Shown here piece after piece: positions 16,135 to 24,955 of a DNA stretch of 64,000 nucleotides. Source of the DNA: Candidatus Villigracilis proximus (GTDB lineage Bacteria > Chloroflexota > Anaerolineae > Anaerolineales > Villigracilaceae); assembly GCA_016715195.1 (NCBI GenBank), contig JADKBB010000025.1:17456-81455 (forward strand), read 5' to 3'. The first letter of the stretch is position 1. Every line of letters begins with the position of its first letter. The notes below the pieces were generated by a model, which searched no databases, had not been told where the DNA came from, and worked only from the letters and a program-made list of their open reading frames with translations. Both the position numbers and the translations under genes were made by a program.

Positions 16135-17464
16135 ATGTCCCTTCTCTCAAAATTCAAAAATGACCCGCTGCTCGGCAAAGTGATCCGCTCAAGTGGCGCG
16201 TTGTTTAGCAGTAACACCATCAGCCTCGCGTTGAACGTGGTGCAAAGCATCCTCGCTGCGCGCCTGCTCGGCCCCGCGGATTTTGGACTCGCGGCCATCA
16301 TCATGAGCTACGCCTCCACCGTCAACGGATTTTTATCCTTTCGCATGAGTGAGTTGGTTGTGCGTTACGGCGGTGAATATCTTGAAAAAGATGACAAAGA
16401 GAAAGTTGCGGCATTGGTCAAAGCCGCAGCCATAAGCGAAGCCACAGTTTCGCTGTTCGCATTTTTATTTGTCGCGCTCACGTCCGCGCTTGCTTCTCAA
16501 TACATTGCCAAGACTCCCAACACGGCATGGTTCTTCATTGTCTACAGCCTCGGCCTGCTGGCTAATTTCAATACAGAAACGTCCACGGGCGTTTTGCAGA
16601 TGTTGCGGAAAATAAAATATCAAGGCTTTATCAATCTTGCTCAAAGCCTGATCACTGCCGGACTCATTGCAATTGCATTTTTTACAAAAGGAAATTTGCA
16701 ATTTGTTTTATTTGCCTATCTTGCAGGCAAAGTTGTTTTAGGATTTGGAATTTTCTCCACCGCGTTTTATCAACTCAATCAAAGACTCGGCTCCGGCTGG
16801 TGGAAGGCGAAGATCAACTCGCTGCCGAAAATTAAAGAACTGGCACGTTTTGCGGTCAGCTCGAATTTAAGCGCCACGGCCATTCTTGTTTTTCGTGAAA
16901 GTGAAATTCTCTGGGTGGCGTATTTTCTCACCAGTGAAGCCGCTGGATATTACAAAGCCGCGTATGCAATTGTCAGTCTGCTTGCGGTGCCGGCCAATCC
17001 TTTCATTCTCACCACCTATCCTGAAATTAATAAACTCGTTGTCGAAAAAGCATGGCCGCGCTTAAAAGATTTTCTCAAAAAGATCACAACCGTTGCCGCT
17101 GTTTATAATCTTGCGCTGGCTGCGGGTTTCGTCATTTTTGGAAAATGGCTGTTGTCTATTTATGGCGCGCAATATGTGGCGGCGTATCCCGCTTTGCTGG
17201 CGCTGTTGGTTGGTTTCACTTTCAATTACATTCTCTTTTGGAATCGTCCGCTGTTGTTGTCTTTGGGGCTGCCGGAGTTTCCGCTTAAGGCAACGCATCG
17301 TTTCGGGTGTCGCAAAACTTCTGCTGACCTTTCCGCTTGTGCCGCGTTTTGGGTATGTGGCTGAAGCCGCGTTGTTATCTTTTTATTACATCACATCCGT
17401 TGGCGCAATTGTCTGGCGCGGAGTGAAGGAAGTTCGACAAAATGAAAATCGCAGTCATCACTAA
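16135..17464 (+). CDS. Oligosaccharide flippase, Wzx/RfbX type (frameshifted)
   Basis: Polytopic membrane protein of the MOP superfamily that flips lipid-linked oligosaccharides. The first frame (16135 to about 17300) gives SSGALFSSNTISLALNVVQSILAARLLGP, AAIIMSYASTVNGFLSFRMSELVVRYG and many hydrophobic segments. The reading frame then changes: the first frame ends in unlike sequence at 17364, while the next frame continues with VAKLLLTFPLVPRFGYVAEAALL, typical of the family C-terminus, to a stop at 17464. One extra base near 17290-17305 explains this. The repaired end overlaps the next start by 23 bases, as expected in an operon. Confidence 0.82.
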
Positions 17465-18572
17465 TTCAAGAATTCCATCGCTCACCGCCAATTCGATTCA
17501 GGCGATGAAGGTCACTCAGGCTTTAATGCAATTGGGACATGAGATTCGGATGTTCGCCCCGCGCGAGACAGAGTCCGTTTCTCGCGAATCACTCGCTGCC
17601 CATTATGGCCTGCGCTTCATTCCGGACCTCGAACTGCTTCCGTCCGAAAAGCATCTCAAACGCTTCGACTTTCTCTTCCATGCCCAGCGTGCCGCAAAAA
17701 ACTTCCACGCTGACTTGATCTACACGTGGCTGCCACAGTCCGCTGTACTTGCACTGTGGGCGGGCTATCCTGTGGTGCTCGAAATGCACGCGGACGTGGC
17801 TGGTCGCATGGGCGCGTGGTGGCTGCGGCAATTCTGGAAAGCACGCGGACAAAAGGTGATGACGGTCACTACGTCAGCGTTGAGGAATGCTTTAGAACGC
17901 TCGACCAAATTCCAGTTTAAGGATGAGTCGCTGCTGATCGCGCCGAACGGTGTCGAGTTGGAAAAATATGACCGGCTGCCGAATCCGCTTGAAGCAAGAC
18001 ATCAATTAAATCTGCCTGATGGGTTGACCGTTGGATTCACAGGTCACATTTATCCCGGGCGCGGCGCGGACATGTTGTTTGAACTTGCGAAGCAAATGCC
18101 GCATGTGAATTTTTTGTGGGTGGGCGGCACGCCTGATCTGGTAAATTTTTGGCGCGCAAAATTAACCGAATCAAAAATAACAAACGTGACGATGACCGGT
18201 TTTGTGAAACACGAAATCATTCCGCTATATCAGGCCGCGTCAGATATATTGCTCATGCCGTACAGCCGCTCGATCTCCGCCAGCAGCGGACAGGACATTG
18301 CCGAGGTCATCAACCCGATGAAGATGTTCGAGTATATGGCTTCGGGGCGTGCCATTGTTTCAGCAGACCTGCCTTCGATCCGTGAAGTGTTGAATGAGGG
18401 GAACGCGGTTTTTTGCGAGCCTGATGATATTGGAAAATGGAAAGTGGAAATTGAATCTTTGCTTGCAGATGATTCGCGCAGAGATAAATTGGGAAGTCAG
18501 GCGCAAAAAGATGTGGAGCGGTTGACTTGGGTGAAGAGGGAGGAGCGGGTGATGGGTGTTTTTACATGCTAG
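17442..18572 (+). CDS. Glycosyltransferase family 4
   Basis: GT-B glycosyltransferase of 376 residues. N-terminal Rossmann start MKIAVITNSRIPSLTANSIQAM is seen in GT4 enzymes of polysaccharide clusters; the C-terminal domain has VGFTGHIYPGRGADMLFELAKQ, LLMPYS, and a degenerate donor motif around NPMKMFEYMASGRAIVSADLPSIREVL. Donor and acceptor are unknown. The start overlaps the corrected end of the flippase gene, supporting translational coupling. Confidence 0.85.
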   Translation: MKIAVITNSRIPSLTANSIQAMKVTQALMQLGHEIRMFAPRETESVSRESLAAHYGLRFIPDLELLPSEKHLKRFDFLFHAQRAAKNFHADLIYTWLPQSAVLALWAGYPVVLEMHADVAGRMGAWWLRQFWKARGQKVMTVTTSALRNALERSTKFQFKDESLLIAPNGVELEKYDRLPNPLEARHQLNLPDGLTVGFTGHIYPGRGADMLFELAKQMPHVNFLWVGGTPDLVNFWRAKLTESKITNVTMTGFVKHEIIPLYQAASDILLMPYSRSISASSGQDIAEVINPMKMFEYMASGRAIVSADLPSIREVLNEGNAVFCEPDDIGKWKVEIESLLADDSRRDKLGSQAQKDVERLTWVKREERVMGVFTC

Positions 18573-18618
18573 TGAAATTATCCTGCGCTCTTTATCACTT
18601 CGTGGTAAAAGTGGGGAT

Positions 18619-20214
18619 ATGAAGTATCTCTCTCAACGTGATTTCATTTGGATTCTGCCTCTTTCCCTTGGTTTGGGGGCAGTTTTATCTTTTCTGCAAC
18701 CCGGTAACTGGTTGATCGGTTGGCTGGGATTCTCTTTTCTCTTTCTTCTTTCTTTGTCTCTGCTTACTATTTCAACAAGATGGGCGGGCGGTGATTCAGA
18801 TTCTTTCAGCATGAAAAAGAATCTCGCGTGGATGGTGGCGTTTGCTTTCGCATTGCGTCTTGCAGGCGGAGTTGCCACATTTCTTGTTTTGCCGATCAAT
18901 GGGTTTGATGATGTAGATGACAAAGCAGGTTATGTCTATAAGGATGCGCATCGCCGTGATGATCAGGCCTGGGAGTTGGCAATTTCCGGGGATCCTGTGC
19001 TTGGTGTATTTAATAAAAAATATGCCTATGATCAATATGGCGGCTTGTTGTCATTAAGCGCGTTTGTCTATCGTTATTTGTCGCCTGATGCACATCGTCC
19101 GTTGATGCTGGTTTTATTTTCCGCTTTTATGGCGGCTTTGGGCTTGCCGTTTTTGTTTAAGGCGGCGAGTCAACAGTGGGGAGAGAAAGTAGGGCTGGCT
19201 TCAAGCTGGATTTATACACTGTATCCTGAAAGTGTTTTACTCGGCGGCTCTGCCATGCGTGAACCCTATTTATGGGCGTGTAGCGCGTTTGCATTGTGGG
19301 GGTTTGTGGATTGGCAAAAGACACATTCCCGAAATTCCTGGTTTTGGCTGGGCCTGGGGCTGGCAGGGATGCTGCTTGTTTCTCCCATTGCGGCATTAAT
19401 AACTCTGGTGATCTTTGCCGGGTGGCTGTATTTTGTCAGCGAGCAAGGACGCATCTCATGGTGGATGTTTGCGGTGGCTGCGGTTGTGTTTGTTGCAGGG
19501 TTATTTATCCTTTCATCTGCGTTGGATCGACAGGGGAATTTGGGAGGTGGAACGCCATTTTCCATAATTAATAATTTTGTGCGCGAATCTTTAAATTGGA
19601 ATATTTATAAGATCAAGGATGGTTCAGGCTGGGTGCAAAAACTTTTTAATCAGATGCCTGAGTATTTGCATCTGCCATTTGTGATGGTCTATGGGGTTTT
19701 TCAACCGGTTTTGCCTGCGGCAGTCATTGAGCCGACAACCTTGATTTGGCGAATTATTGCAGTTTTGCGTGCATTGGGTTGGTATGTTTTACTTCCGGCG
19801 CTGATCCTGTCTTTTGTGGCCGGAGCAGGTTCAAAGTCCGCGAGTGACCGGAAACTTTGGCTGTGGCTTAGTATGATCGTGTGGGGCTGGGTCCTGATGA
19901 CCGCGTTGCGTGGCGGCGGTGATCAATGGGATAATCCGCGTTATCGGGCGATTCTGCTTGTGTGGCAGGCGATTGTGGCGGGACATGTCTGGGTTTGGTG
20001 GCGCGAGACACGTACTCCGTGGTTTGGGCGTGTGTTTGCAATGGAAGCTGTTTTTGTTTTTGTTTTTGGTCTATGGTATGTAAACCGTTATTATCAAATT
20101 GGATTTCAATTAGAATTTGCTTATATGGTGGTAATTATTCCCATTTTATGGGCCTTGATTTTATTTGGCGGATGGTGGAAAGATCGAATACACCGTATTG
20201 GACATGGTGTATAA
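18619..20214 (+). CDS. GT-C-like polytopic membrane protein
   Basis: Large hydrophobic protein of 531 residues with roughly ten predicted membrane segments. After the first segments it has an acidic loop, NGFDDVDDKAGYVYKDAHRRDDQAWELA, in the position where lipid-phosphate-sugar glycosyltransferases (GT39/GT83 class) bear catalytic acids, and later YPESVLLGGSAMREPYLW. It probably transfers a sugar from a polyprenyl-phosphate donor on the outer face of the membrane; this is inference from fold and context. The ATG at 18619 is preferred to longer frames overlapping the upstream gene. Confidence 0.72.
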   Translation: MKYLSQRDFIWILPLSLGLGAVLSFLQPGNWLIGWLGFSFLFLLSLSLLTISTRWAGGDSDSFSMKKNLAWMVAFAFALRLAGGVATFLVLPINGFDDVDDKAGYVYKDAHRRDDQAWELAISGDPVLGVFNKKYAYDQYGGLLSLSAFVYRYLSPDAHRPLMLVLFSAFMAALGLPFLFKAASQQWGEKVGLASSWIYTLYPESVLLGGSAMREPYLWACSAFALWGFVDWQKTHSRNSWFWLGLGLAGMLLVSPIAALITLVIFAGWLYFVSEQGRISWWMFAVAAVVFVAGLFILSSALDRQGNLGGGTPFSIINNFVRESLNWNIYKIKDGSGWVQKLFNQMPEYLHLPFVMVYGVFQPVLPAAVIEPTTLIWRIIAVLRALGWYVLLPALILSFVAGAGSKSASDRKLWLWLSMIVWGWVLMTALRGGGDQWDNPRYRAILLVWQAIVAGHVWVWWRETRTPWFGRVFAMEAVFVFVFGLWYVNRYYQIGFQLEFAYMVVIIPILWALILFGGWWKDRIHRIGHGV

Positions 20215-20232
20215 TTCAGCGACTGAATTTTG
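20210..20232 (+). promoter_or_regulatory. gmd promoter with overlapping palindrome
   Basis: TATAAT at 20210-20215 overlaps the inverted repeat AATTCAG-CGA-CTGAATT (20213-20229). The same 23-base block, with one change at the centre, lies at 47689-47711 before the MarR-type regulator gene. The palindrome covers the -10 box and the start point, a position typical of repressor operators. Confidence 0.65.
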
Positions 20233-20251
20233 ACTGAGGAGATAAAAAAAT

Positions 20252-21213
20252 ATGCCCACTGCTCTTATTACTGGCATCACAGGCCAGGACGGTTCGTATC
20301 TTGCCGAGTTATTATTGAAAAAAGGATACCAGGTGATTGGTGTTGCGCGCCGTTCAAGTACGATGAACTATGAACGTATTCACCATCTTTTGAGTGATAT
20401 TACTGTTGTACAGGAGATTTGCAGGACCAGGGTTCCTTGCTTTCATTACTTGAAGAGTATAAACCAACTGAAGTATATAACCTTGCAGCTCAGTCCTTTG
20501 TGCCGACTTCTTGGAATCAACCTGCGTTAACTGGCGATGTGACCGCGATTGGTGTAACGCGCTTGCTCGAAGCGATTCGCTTTGTAAATCCCAAGATTCG
20601 TTTTTATCAAGCATCTTCAAGCGAGATGTTTGGCAAGGTGATGGAAGTTCCTCAAACAGAAGAGACTCCATTCTATCCGCGCAGTCCGTATGGCGTGGCA
20701 AAACTATATGGACATTGGATCACGATTAATTACCGCGAATCATTCGATATTTTTGCCACTTCAGGAATTTTGTTTAACCATGAAAGCCCGAGACGCGGTT
20801 TGGAGTTTGTGACCCGCAAGATCACCGATAGTGTGGCGCGTATTAAACTTGGTCAGGCAAAGGAACTGCGCCTTGGGAATCTTGAGGCCCAGCGTGATTG
20901 GGGCTTTGCGGGTGATTATGTGGAGGCGATGTGGCTCATGCTTCAACAGGATCATCCTGATAATTATGTGATCGGCACTGGTGAAACCCATGCGGTGCGT
21001 GAGTTTTGCGAGATCGCTTTTTCGCATGTTGGATTGGACTATAAGGACTATGTCGTGCAGGATGAGAAATTCTATCGTCCCGCTGAAGTGGATTTGTTGA
21101 TCTCCGATCCTATCAAGGCGCGCACTGCGTTGAAATGGGAGCCGGCGGTTTCCTTCAAGAATTTGGTTACCATGATGGTGGATTCAGATTTGGCGCGGCT
21201 GAAAAAAGGATAG
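20252..21213 (+). CDS. gmd: GDP-mannose 4,6-dehydratase (one-base frameshift)
   Basis: Converts GDP-D-mannose to GDP-4-keto-6-deoxymannose, the first step to GDP-fucose or GDP-rhamnose. The N-terminal frame shows TGITGQDGSYLAELLLKKGY and VARRSSTMNYERI; the family then expects VVQGDLQDQGSL. One G is missing at about 20413 (CAGGAG where CAGGGAG is expected). The second frame carries the rest: NLAAQSFVPTSW, ASSSEMFG, the catalytic YGVAKLYGHW, NHESPRRG, RDWGFAGDYVEAMW. The leader has GAGGAG before the ATG. Because the break is a single base in a G run and everything else is intact, a consensus error is likely. Confidence 0.9.
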
Positions 21214-21238
21214 TGTTGTTTCGTCTCGTTTAAAGACT

Positions 21239-23083
21239 ATGAGTGGATCTGCAGTTTTTCATAAGCGAAATTTGCCGGTATGGACAGCCAATGCAATCGC
21301 ATTGGTTGGCTTGCTGGCTTATTTGATTCAATCCGTCATTTTTGCGCACACCACGGTTTCAAACCTGGATGAAGGAGCATATTTATTAAAAGGGGTTTTA
21401 TTTTCTACGGGTGAGTATCGCCCTTTTGACCCCGGCATTTCAACCAATAAGGCTCCGCTGGCATTCTTAATCCCGGGCTATGTTCAACTTTTTTTTGGAG
21501 CAGGGTTGCGCACAGGCCGCTATCTGGCTGTCTTTTTTGGGGGGATGGCTGTGCTGGGTACCTGGGTTGCTTCGCGTCGTATTGGCGGGAAGTGGCTTGC
21601 GGCTGGGGCGGTGTGGGTATTTGCTTCCAGCCCACTCGTGATTAAGATTTATAGCGGCGGTGCTACGCAAAGCACAATTGCCTGCTTGCTGGCGTGGACG
21701 CTGGCCCTTTCTTTGGGAGAGAAACGTCCGCTTTGGCAGCTGATGCTAAGCGGCCTTCTCGCTGGGCTAATGATGCTGATTCGTCAGAACATGGTTCCTG
21801 TATTGCCGCTCCTTGCAGTATATGCGTTTTGGCAGCATGGCTGGAAATCTGTCGGGCTATTGCTATCCGGTTTGACGGTGACAGTCGCGGCTCACATTAT
21901 ATATTGGCCGGAGATCCTGCAACTATGGAGTTGGGTTCCATTTATACAGCTTCCTGAACAGTTAATATACAGGGGCGGTGGGATCCCCTTGTGGGACCCT
22001 GAGATTTCCAGCGTTGCGCGGTTTCTTTCGGTATTCCAGGCATTACGGTTTCATTTTGTAGCATTGGCGGGTAGTTTTGTTTCGTTTCTTCTTTGGCCCA
22101 AAATAAGTAACTGGAAATCCCGGGTGGATTTTCGTATGGGACTGTTCCTGCTCGCCTTGTTTTGGGGACTGATCTTCATGCACTCTCTGGCCGCAATTGG
22201 CGAGGATTACTGCGTTTTTTGTTTTACACCCTATATTGCATTTTTTAATGTTGCTGGTATTTTGTTGCTGGTTGTTTCTGTAAAATCCTGGAATTGGCAT
22301 CCGTCAATTGGGGTGCAAATTTTGTTGATTACGGGTTTCCTTGTCGTTTTTGCAGGAATGGGATTTTCCGCTGTTGAAGATATTGGAAGCTTCCTCTTAA
22401 ACCTGCCTGCCCCCAGGATGCGCGATCTTAAAATTCTTCCGGGTTTTGTAACCTGGTGGGAAATACTCTCAAATAAATTTCATATCAATTACAACAGTGC
22501 GATGCGTTATACATCCGCGGCCTTTGGGTTTACGATTGGGATATTAATCCTGCTGTTCGGTTATATACTCTGGCTTCGTACGCGGCGCAATTTGTCAGTT
22601 AAGTTTGGAGCGTTTTTTGCGTCCATGGTTCTTGTATTGAACCTTGTGTTATCCCCTATTTTGCATGGAAGTGCCGGCACACGAGACTGCACTTCCGATA
22701 TTATTCTGGCAAATGAGCAAATCGGAATTCATTTAAGAGGTATCATTCCCCCGGGAAGTTTGGTCTATTGGGATGGCGGACTCTCCGCTGCGCCTTTATT
22801 GTATTTGCCGGGAATCCGAATGTTTCCGGCGCAGATCAACAGCGGATATTCCTTTATTAGTAATGGCGATACGGCTGAATTAATGAAATTCGGCTTGTGG
22901 AATGAAGAGTTGGCATCCGAATGGAAGGCAACCGCTGACTTCTTTATTATTGAAGAGAAAAGATATATGAGTTGGAAGGAATTTTTTACTCCGGATCAAT
23001 TTGATGAATTCGAGCAAACTCCTGTCGGAACATCTTGTTTGAAAGAAACTCATTTGCGTATTTTCCGCAGGAGCAGAAACTAA
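21239..23083 (+). CDS. GT-C-like membrane glycosyltransferase
   Basis: Polytopic membrane protein of 614 residues resembling GT39/GT83 (ArnT-like) enzymes. After the first membrane segment comes the acidic loop NLDEGAYLLKGVLF and STNKAPLAFLIPG, a pattern in which an Asp-Glu pair is catalytic in this class. About ten further hydrophobic stretches follow and a soluble C-terminal tail. It likely adds one sugar from a polyprenyl-phosphate donor. It is followed after one base by a GT2 gene of the kind that makes such donors. Confidence 0.8.
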   Translation: MSGSAVFHKRNLPVWTANAIALVGLLAYLIQSVIFAHTTVSNLDEGAYLLKGVLFSTGEYRPFDPGISTNKAPLAFLIPGYVQLFFGAGLRTGRYLAVFFGGMAVLGTWVASRRIGGKWLAAGAVWVFASSPLVIKIYSGGATQSTIACLLAWTLALSLGEKRPLWQLMLSGLLAGLMMLIRQNMVPVLPLLAVYAFWQHGWKSVGLLLSGLTVTVAAHIIYWPEILQLWSWVPFIQLPEQLIYRGGGIPLWDPEISSVARFLSVFQALRFHFVALAGSFVSFLLWPKISNWKSRVDFRMGLFLLALFWGLIFMHSLAAIGEDYCVFCFTPYIAFFNVAGILLLVVSVKSWNWHPSIGVQILLITGFLVVFAGMGFSAVEDIGSFLLNLPAPRMRDLKILPGFVTWWEILSNKFHINYNSAMRYTSAAFGFTIGILILLFGYILWLRTRRNLSVKFGAFFASMVLVLNLVLSPILHGSAGTRDCTSDIILANEQIGIHLRGIIPPGSLVYWDGGLSAAPLLYLPGIRMFPAQINSGYSFISNGDTAELMKFGLWNEELASEWKATADFFIIEEKRYMSWKEFFTPDQFDEFEQTPVGTSCLKETHLRIFRRSRN

Positions 23084-23084
23084 C

Positions 23085-24047
23085 ATGAACATATCCTTGA
23101 TTACCCCGGTCTATAACGAGCAGGAAAACCTGCCCCTTTTATTTGACGCGATCTATAAAGTTATGCTGCCTCTCAATCAATCATGGGAAGTGATCCTGGT
23201 GGATGACGGCAGTCGTGACAATAGTTTGGCCGTCTTAAAAGAATATGCCCAGAAAGATTCTGTACATATTCGCGTGATCTCATTCCGGCGGAATTTCGGT
23301 CAAACAGCGGCCATCGCCGCCGGGCTGGATTACGCCCAGGGGGAGATCATCGTTTTGTTGGATGCCGATATGCAAAACGATCCCGCCGATATTCCCATGA
23401 TGCTTGCCAAACTGGATGAAGGCTACGACCTTGTCAGCGGCTGGCGTAAATATCGAAAGGATAATGCGTTGACACGCAACCTTCCCTCCATGATCGCGAA
23501 TAAGATTATTTCGCGTGTGACGGGTGTGTATTTGCACGATTATGGCTGCACACTGAAAGCATATCGTCGGGATGTGTTGGAAGGCTTTCGCTTATATGGC
23601 GAGATGCATCGTTTTATTCCGGTCTTTGCGGATTCAGTCGGCGCAAAGATTACCGAAATGCCCGTCAATCATCACCCGCGAAAATTCGGGAAGACCAAAT
23701 ATGGCCTTGAGCGTACTGCCAAAGTTGTGCTTGATCTTTTCACTGTGAAATTTCTTGTTGCCTATTCATCAAAGCCAATTTATCTCTTTGGCGGTGCGGG
23801 CGGAATTCTTATGATCGCCAGTGCTATCATCATGTTTTACCTGTTTGTTCGCCGCATTTTCTTTTTGGTCGCCATTGCCACTTCACCTTTATTGCAAATG
23901 AGCGCAATGTTTTTCATTCTTGGTTTTCAATCCATCCTGATGGGCTTGATCGCGGAATTACTTGTGCGTACCTATCACGAGTCCCAACGCAAACCAACCT
24001 ATACCGTCCGCACCATGATTAACCTGGAACAGGACCCACGTGATTAA
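23085..24047 (+). CDS. Glycosyltransferase family 2, DPM1/ArnC-like with membrane anchors
   Basis: Inverting GT-A enzyme of 320 residues, probably a polyprenyl-phosphate sugar synthase supplying the neighbouring GT-C proteins. It has SLITPVYNEQENLPLL, VDDGSRDNSL, the DxD region VLLDADMQNDPADIP, and RRNFGQTAAIAAGLDYAQG, followed by two C-terminal membrane helices (about 228-255 and 262-292) as in ArnC and GtrB. It overlaps the next gene by eight bases. Confidence 0.9.
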   Translation: MNISLITPVYNEQENLPLLFDAIYKVMLPLNQSWEVILVDDGSRDNSLAVLKEYAQKDSVHIRVISFRRNFGQTAAIAAGLDYAQGEIIVLLDADMQNDPADIPMMLAKLDEGYDLVSGWRKYRKDNALTRNLPSMIANKIISRVTGVYLHDYGCTLKAYRRDVLEGFRLYGEMHRFIPVFADSVGAKITEMPVNHHPRKFGKTKYGLERTAKVVLDLFTVKFLVAYSSKPIYLFGGAGGILMIASAIIMFYLFVRRIFFLVAIATSPLLQMSAMFFILGFQSILMGLIAELLVRTYHESQRKPTYTVRTMINLEQDPRD

Positions 24048-24951
24048 TTGGTTGCGTGAAAATCGTCAAACCATTGCCCGCACCTTGGGCAGCCTTTTAG
24101 CCGTAATTCTGCTGGTCATATTATTGAAAGAAGAAAGCGGAGATGAAATCGTCTCCGCTTTGAAGCGCATTTCCATTTGGTATTTTCTTGGCGCGATACT
24201 TGCGTTATTAATTTCACGTCTTTTTGTTGTTGGCCGCTGGCATATTCTTCTGCGTTCAGCGGGGATCAATATTTCTTTCTGGCGCACAGCCACACTTACA
24301 TTCACAGGGCTTTTCTCTTCCAACTTTTTGCCAACTACCATCGGCGGTGACGTGGTGCGCCTCGCGGGCGCCATGCAACTCGGCTATGACCGTGCCATTT
24401 GTCTCGCCTCCATGGTCGCCGACCGTTTGATCGGCATGGCAGGTATGCTGGTCACGCTTCCTTTTGGCTTGGCTCCCGTTCTCTCGAGCACAGCAGGTTT
24501 GCAATCCATCACCTTTGGCACATTCTTTCAAAGAGGATTGGACTTCGTAAAACGGACCTTTGGCACCTTTGTCATCTGGTTTAAACAACCGCTCGCCTTG
24601 GCCGCGTCGTTATTTTCCACGTTTGGAAATATGCTCTTTATTTTTCTGGCGATCTTCCTCCTCATCACGGGGATGGGACGTCACGTATCATTTCTGCTGA
24701 TAGTGGGTCTGTACGGTCTGACATATTTTGTTACGCTGATTCCGATCTCTGTCAACGGATATGGTGTTCAGGAACTTTCACTCACTTTTTTACTTTCAAA
24801 ATTCGGCGGTCTGGATCATTCTGAAAGCCTGACCATCGCCATTCTTATTCGCATGTTATTTATTATCAGCAGTCTGCCCGGTGCATTCTTCTTGCCTTCC
24901 ATCCTGGCCGCGATGAACAGTAAACGCCTCGAGCCTGATCCTCAAAAATAA
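24040..24951 (+). CDS. UPF0104/lysylphosphatidylglycerol synthase-like membrane protein
   Basis: Integral membrane protein of 303 residues of the LPG_synthase_TM (flippase-like) group. Motifs include FSSNFLPTTIGGDVVRLAGAMQLGYD near 90-115 and PISVNGYGVQELSLTFLL near the end. Members are thought to translocate lipids; here it may flip a polyprenyl-phosphate sugar. It uses a GTG start inside the GT2 gene. GT2, UPF0104 and GT-C genes in a row form a likely functional module. Confidence 0.85.
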   Translation: MINWLRENRQTIARTLGSLLAVILLVILLKEESGDEIVSALKRISIWYFLGAILALLISRLFVVGRWHILLRSAGINISFWRTATLTFTGLFSSNFLPTTIGGDVVRLAGAMQLGYDRAICLASMVADRLIGMAGMLVTLPFGLAPVLSSTAGLQSITFGTFFQRGLDFVKRTFGTFVIWFKQPLALAASLFSTFGNMLFIFLAIFLLITGMGRHVSFLLIVGLYGLTYFVTLIPISVNGYGVQELSLTFLLSKFGGLDHSESLTIAILIRMLFIISSLPGAFFLPSILAAMNSKRLEPDPQK

Positions 24952-24955
24952 AAAT

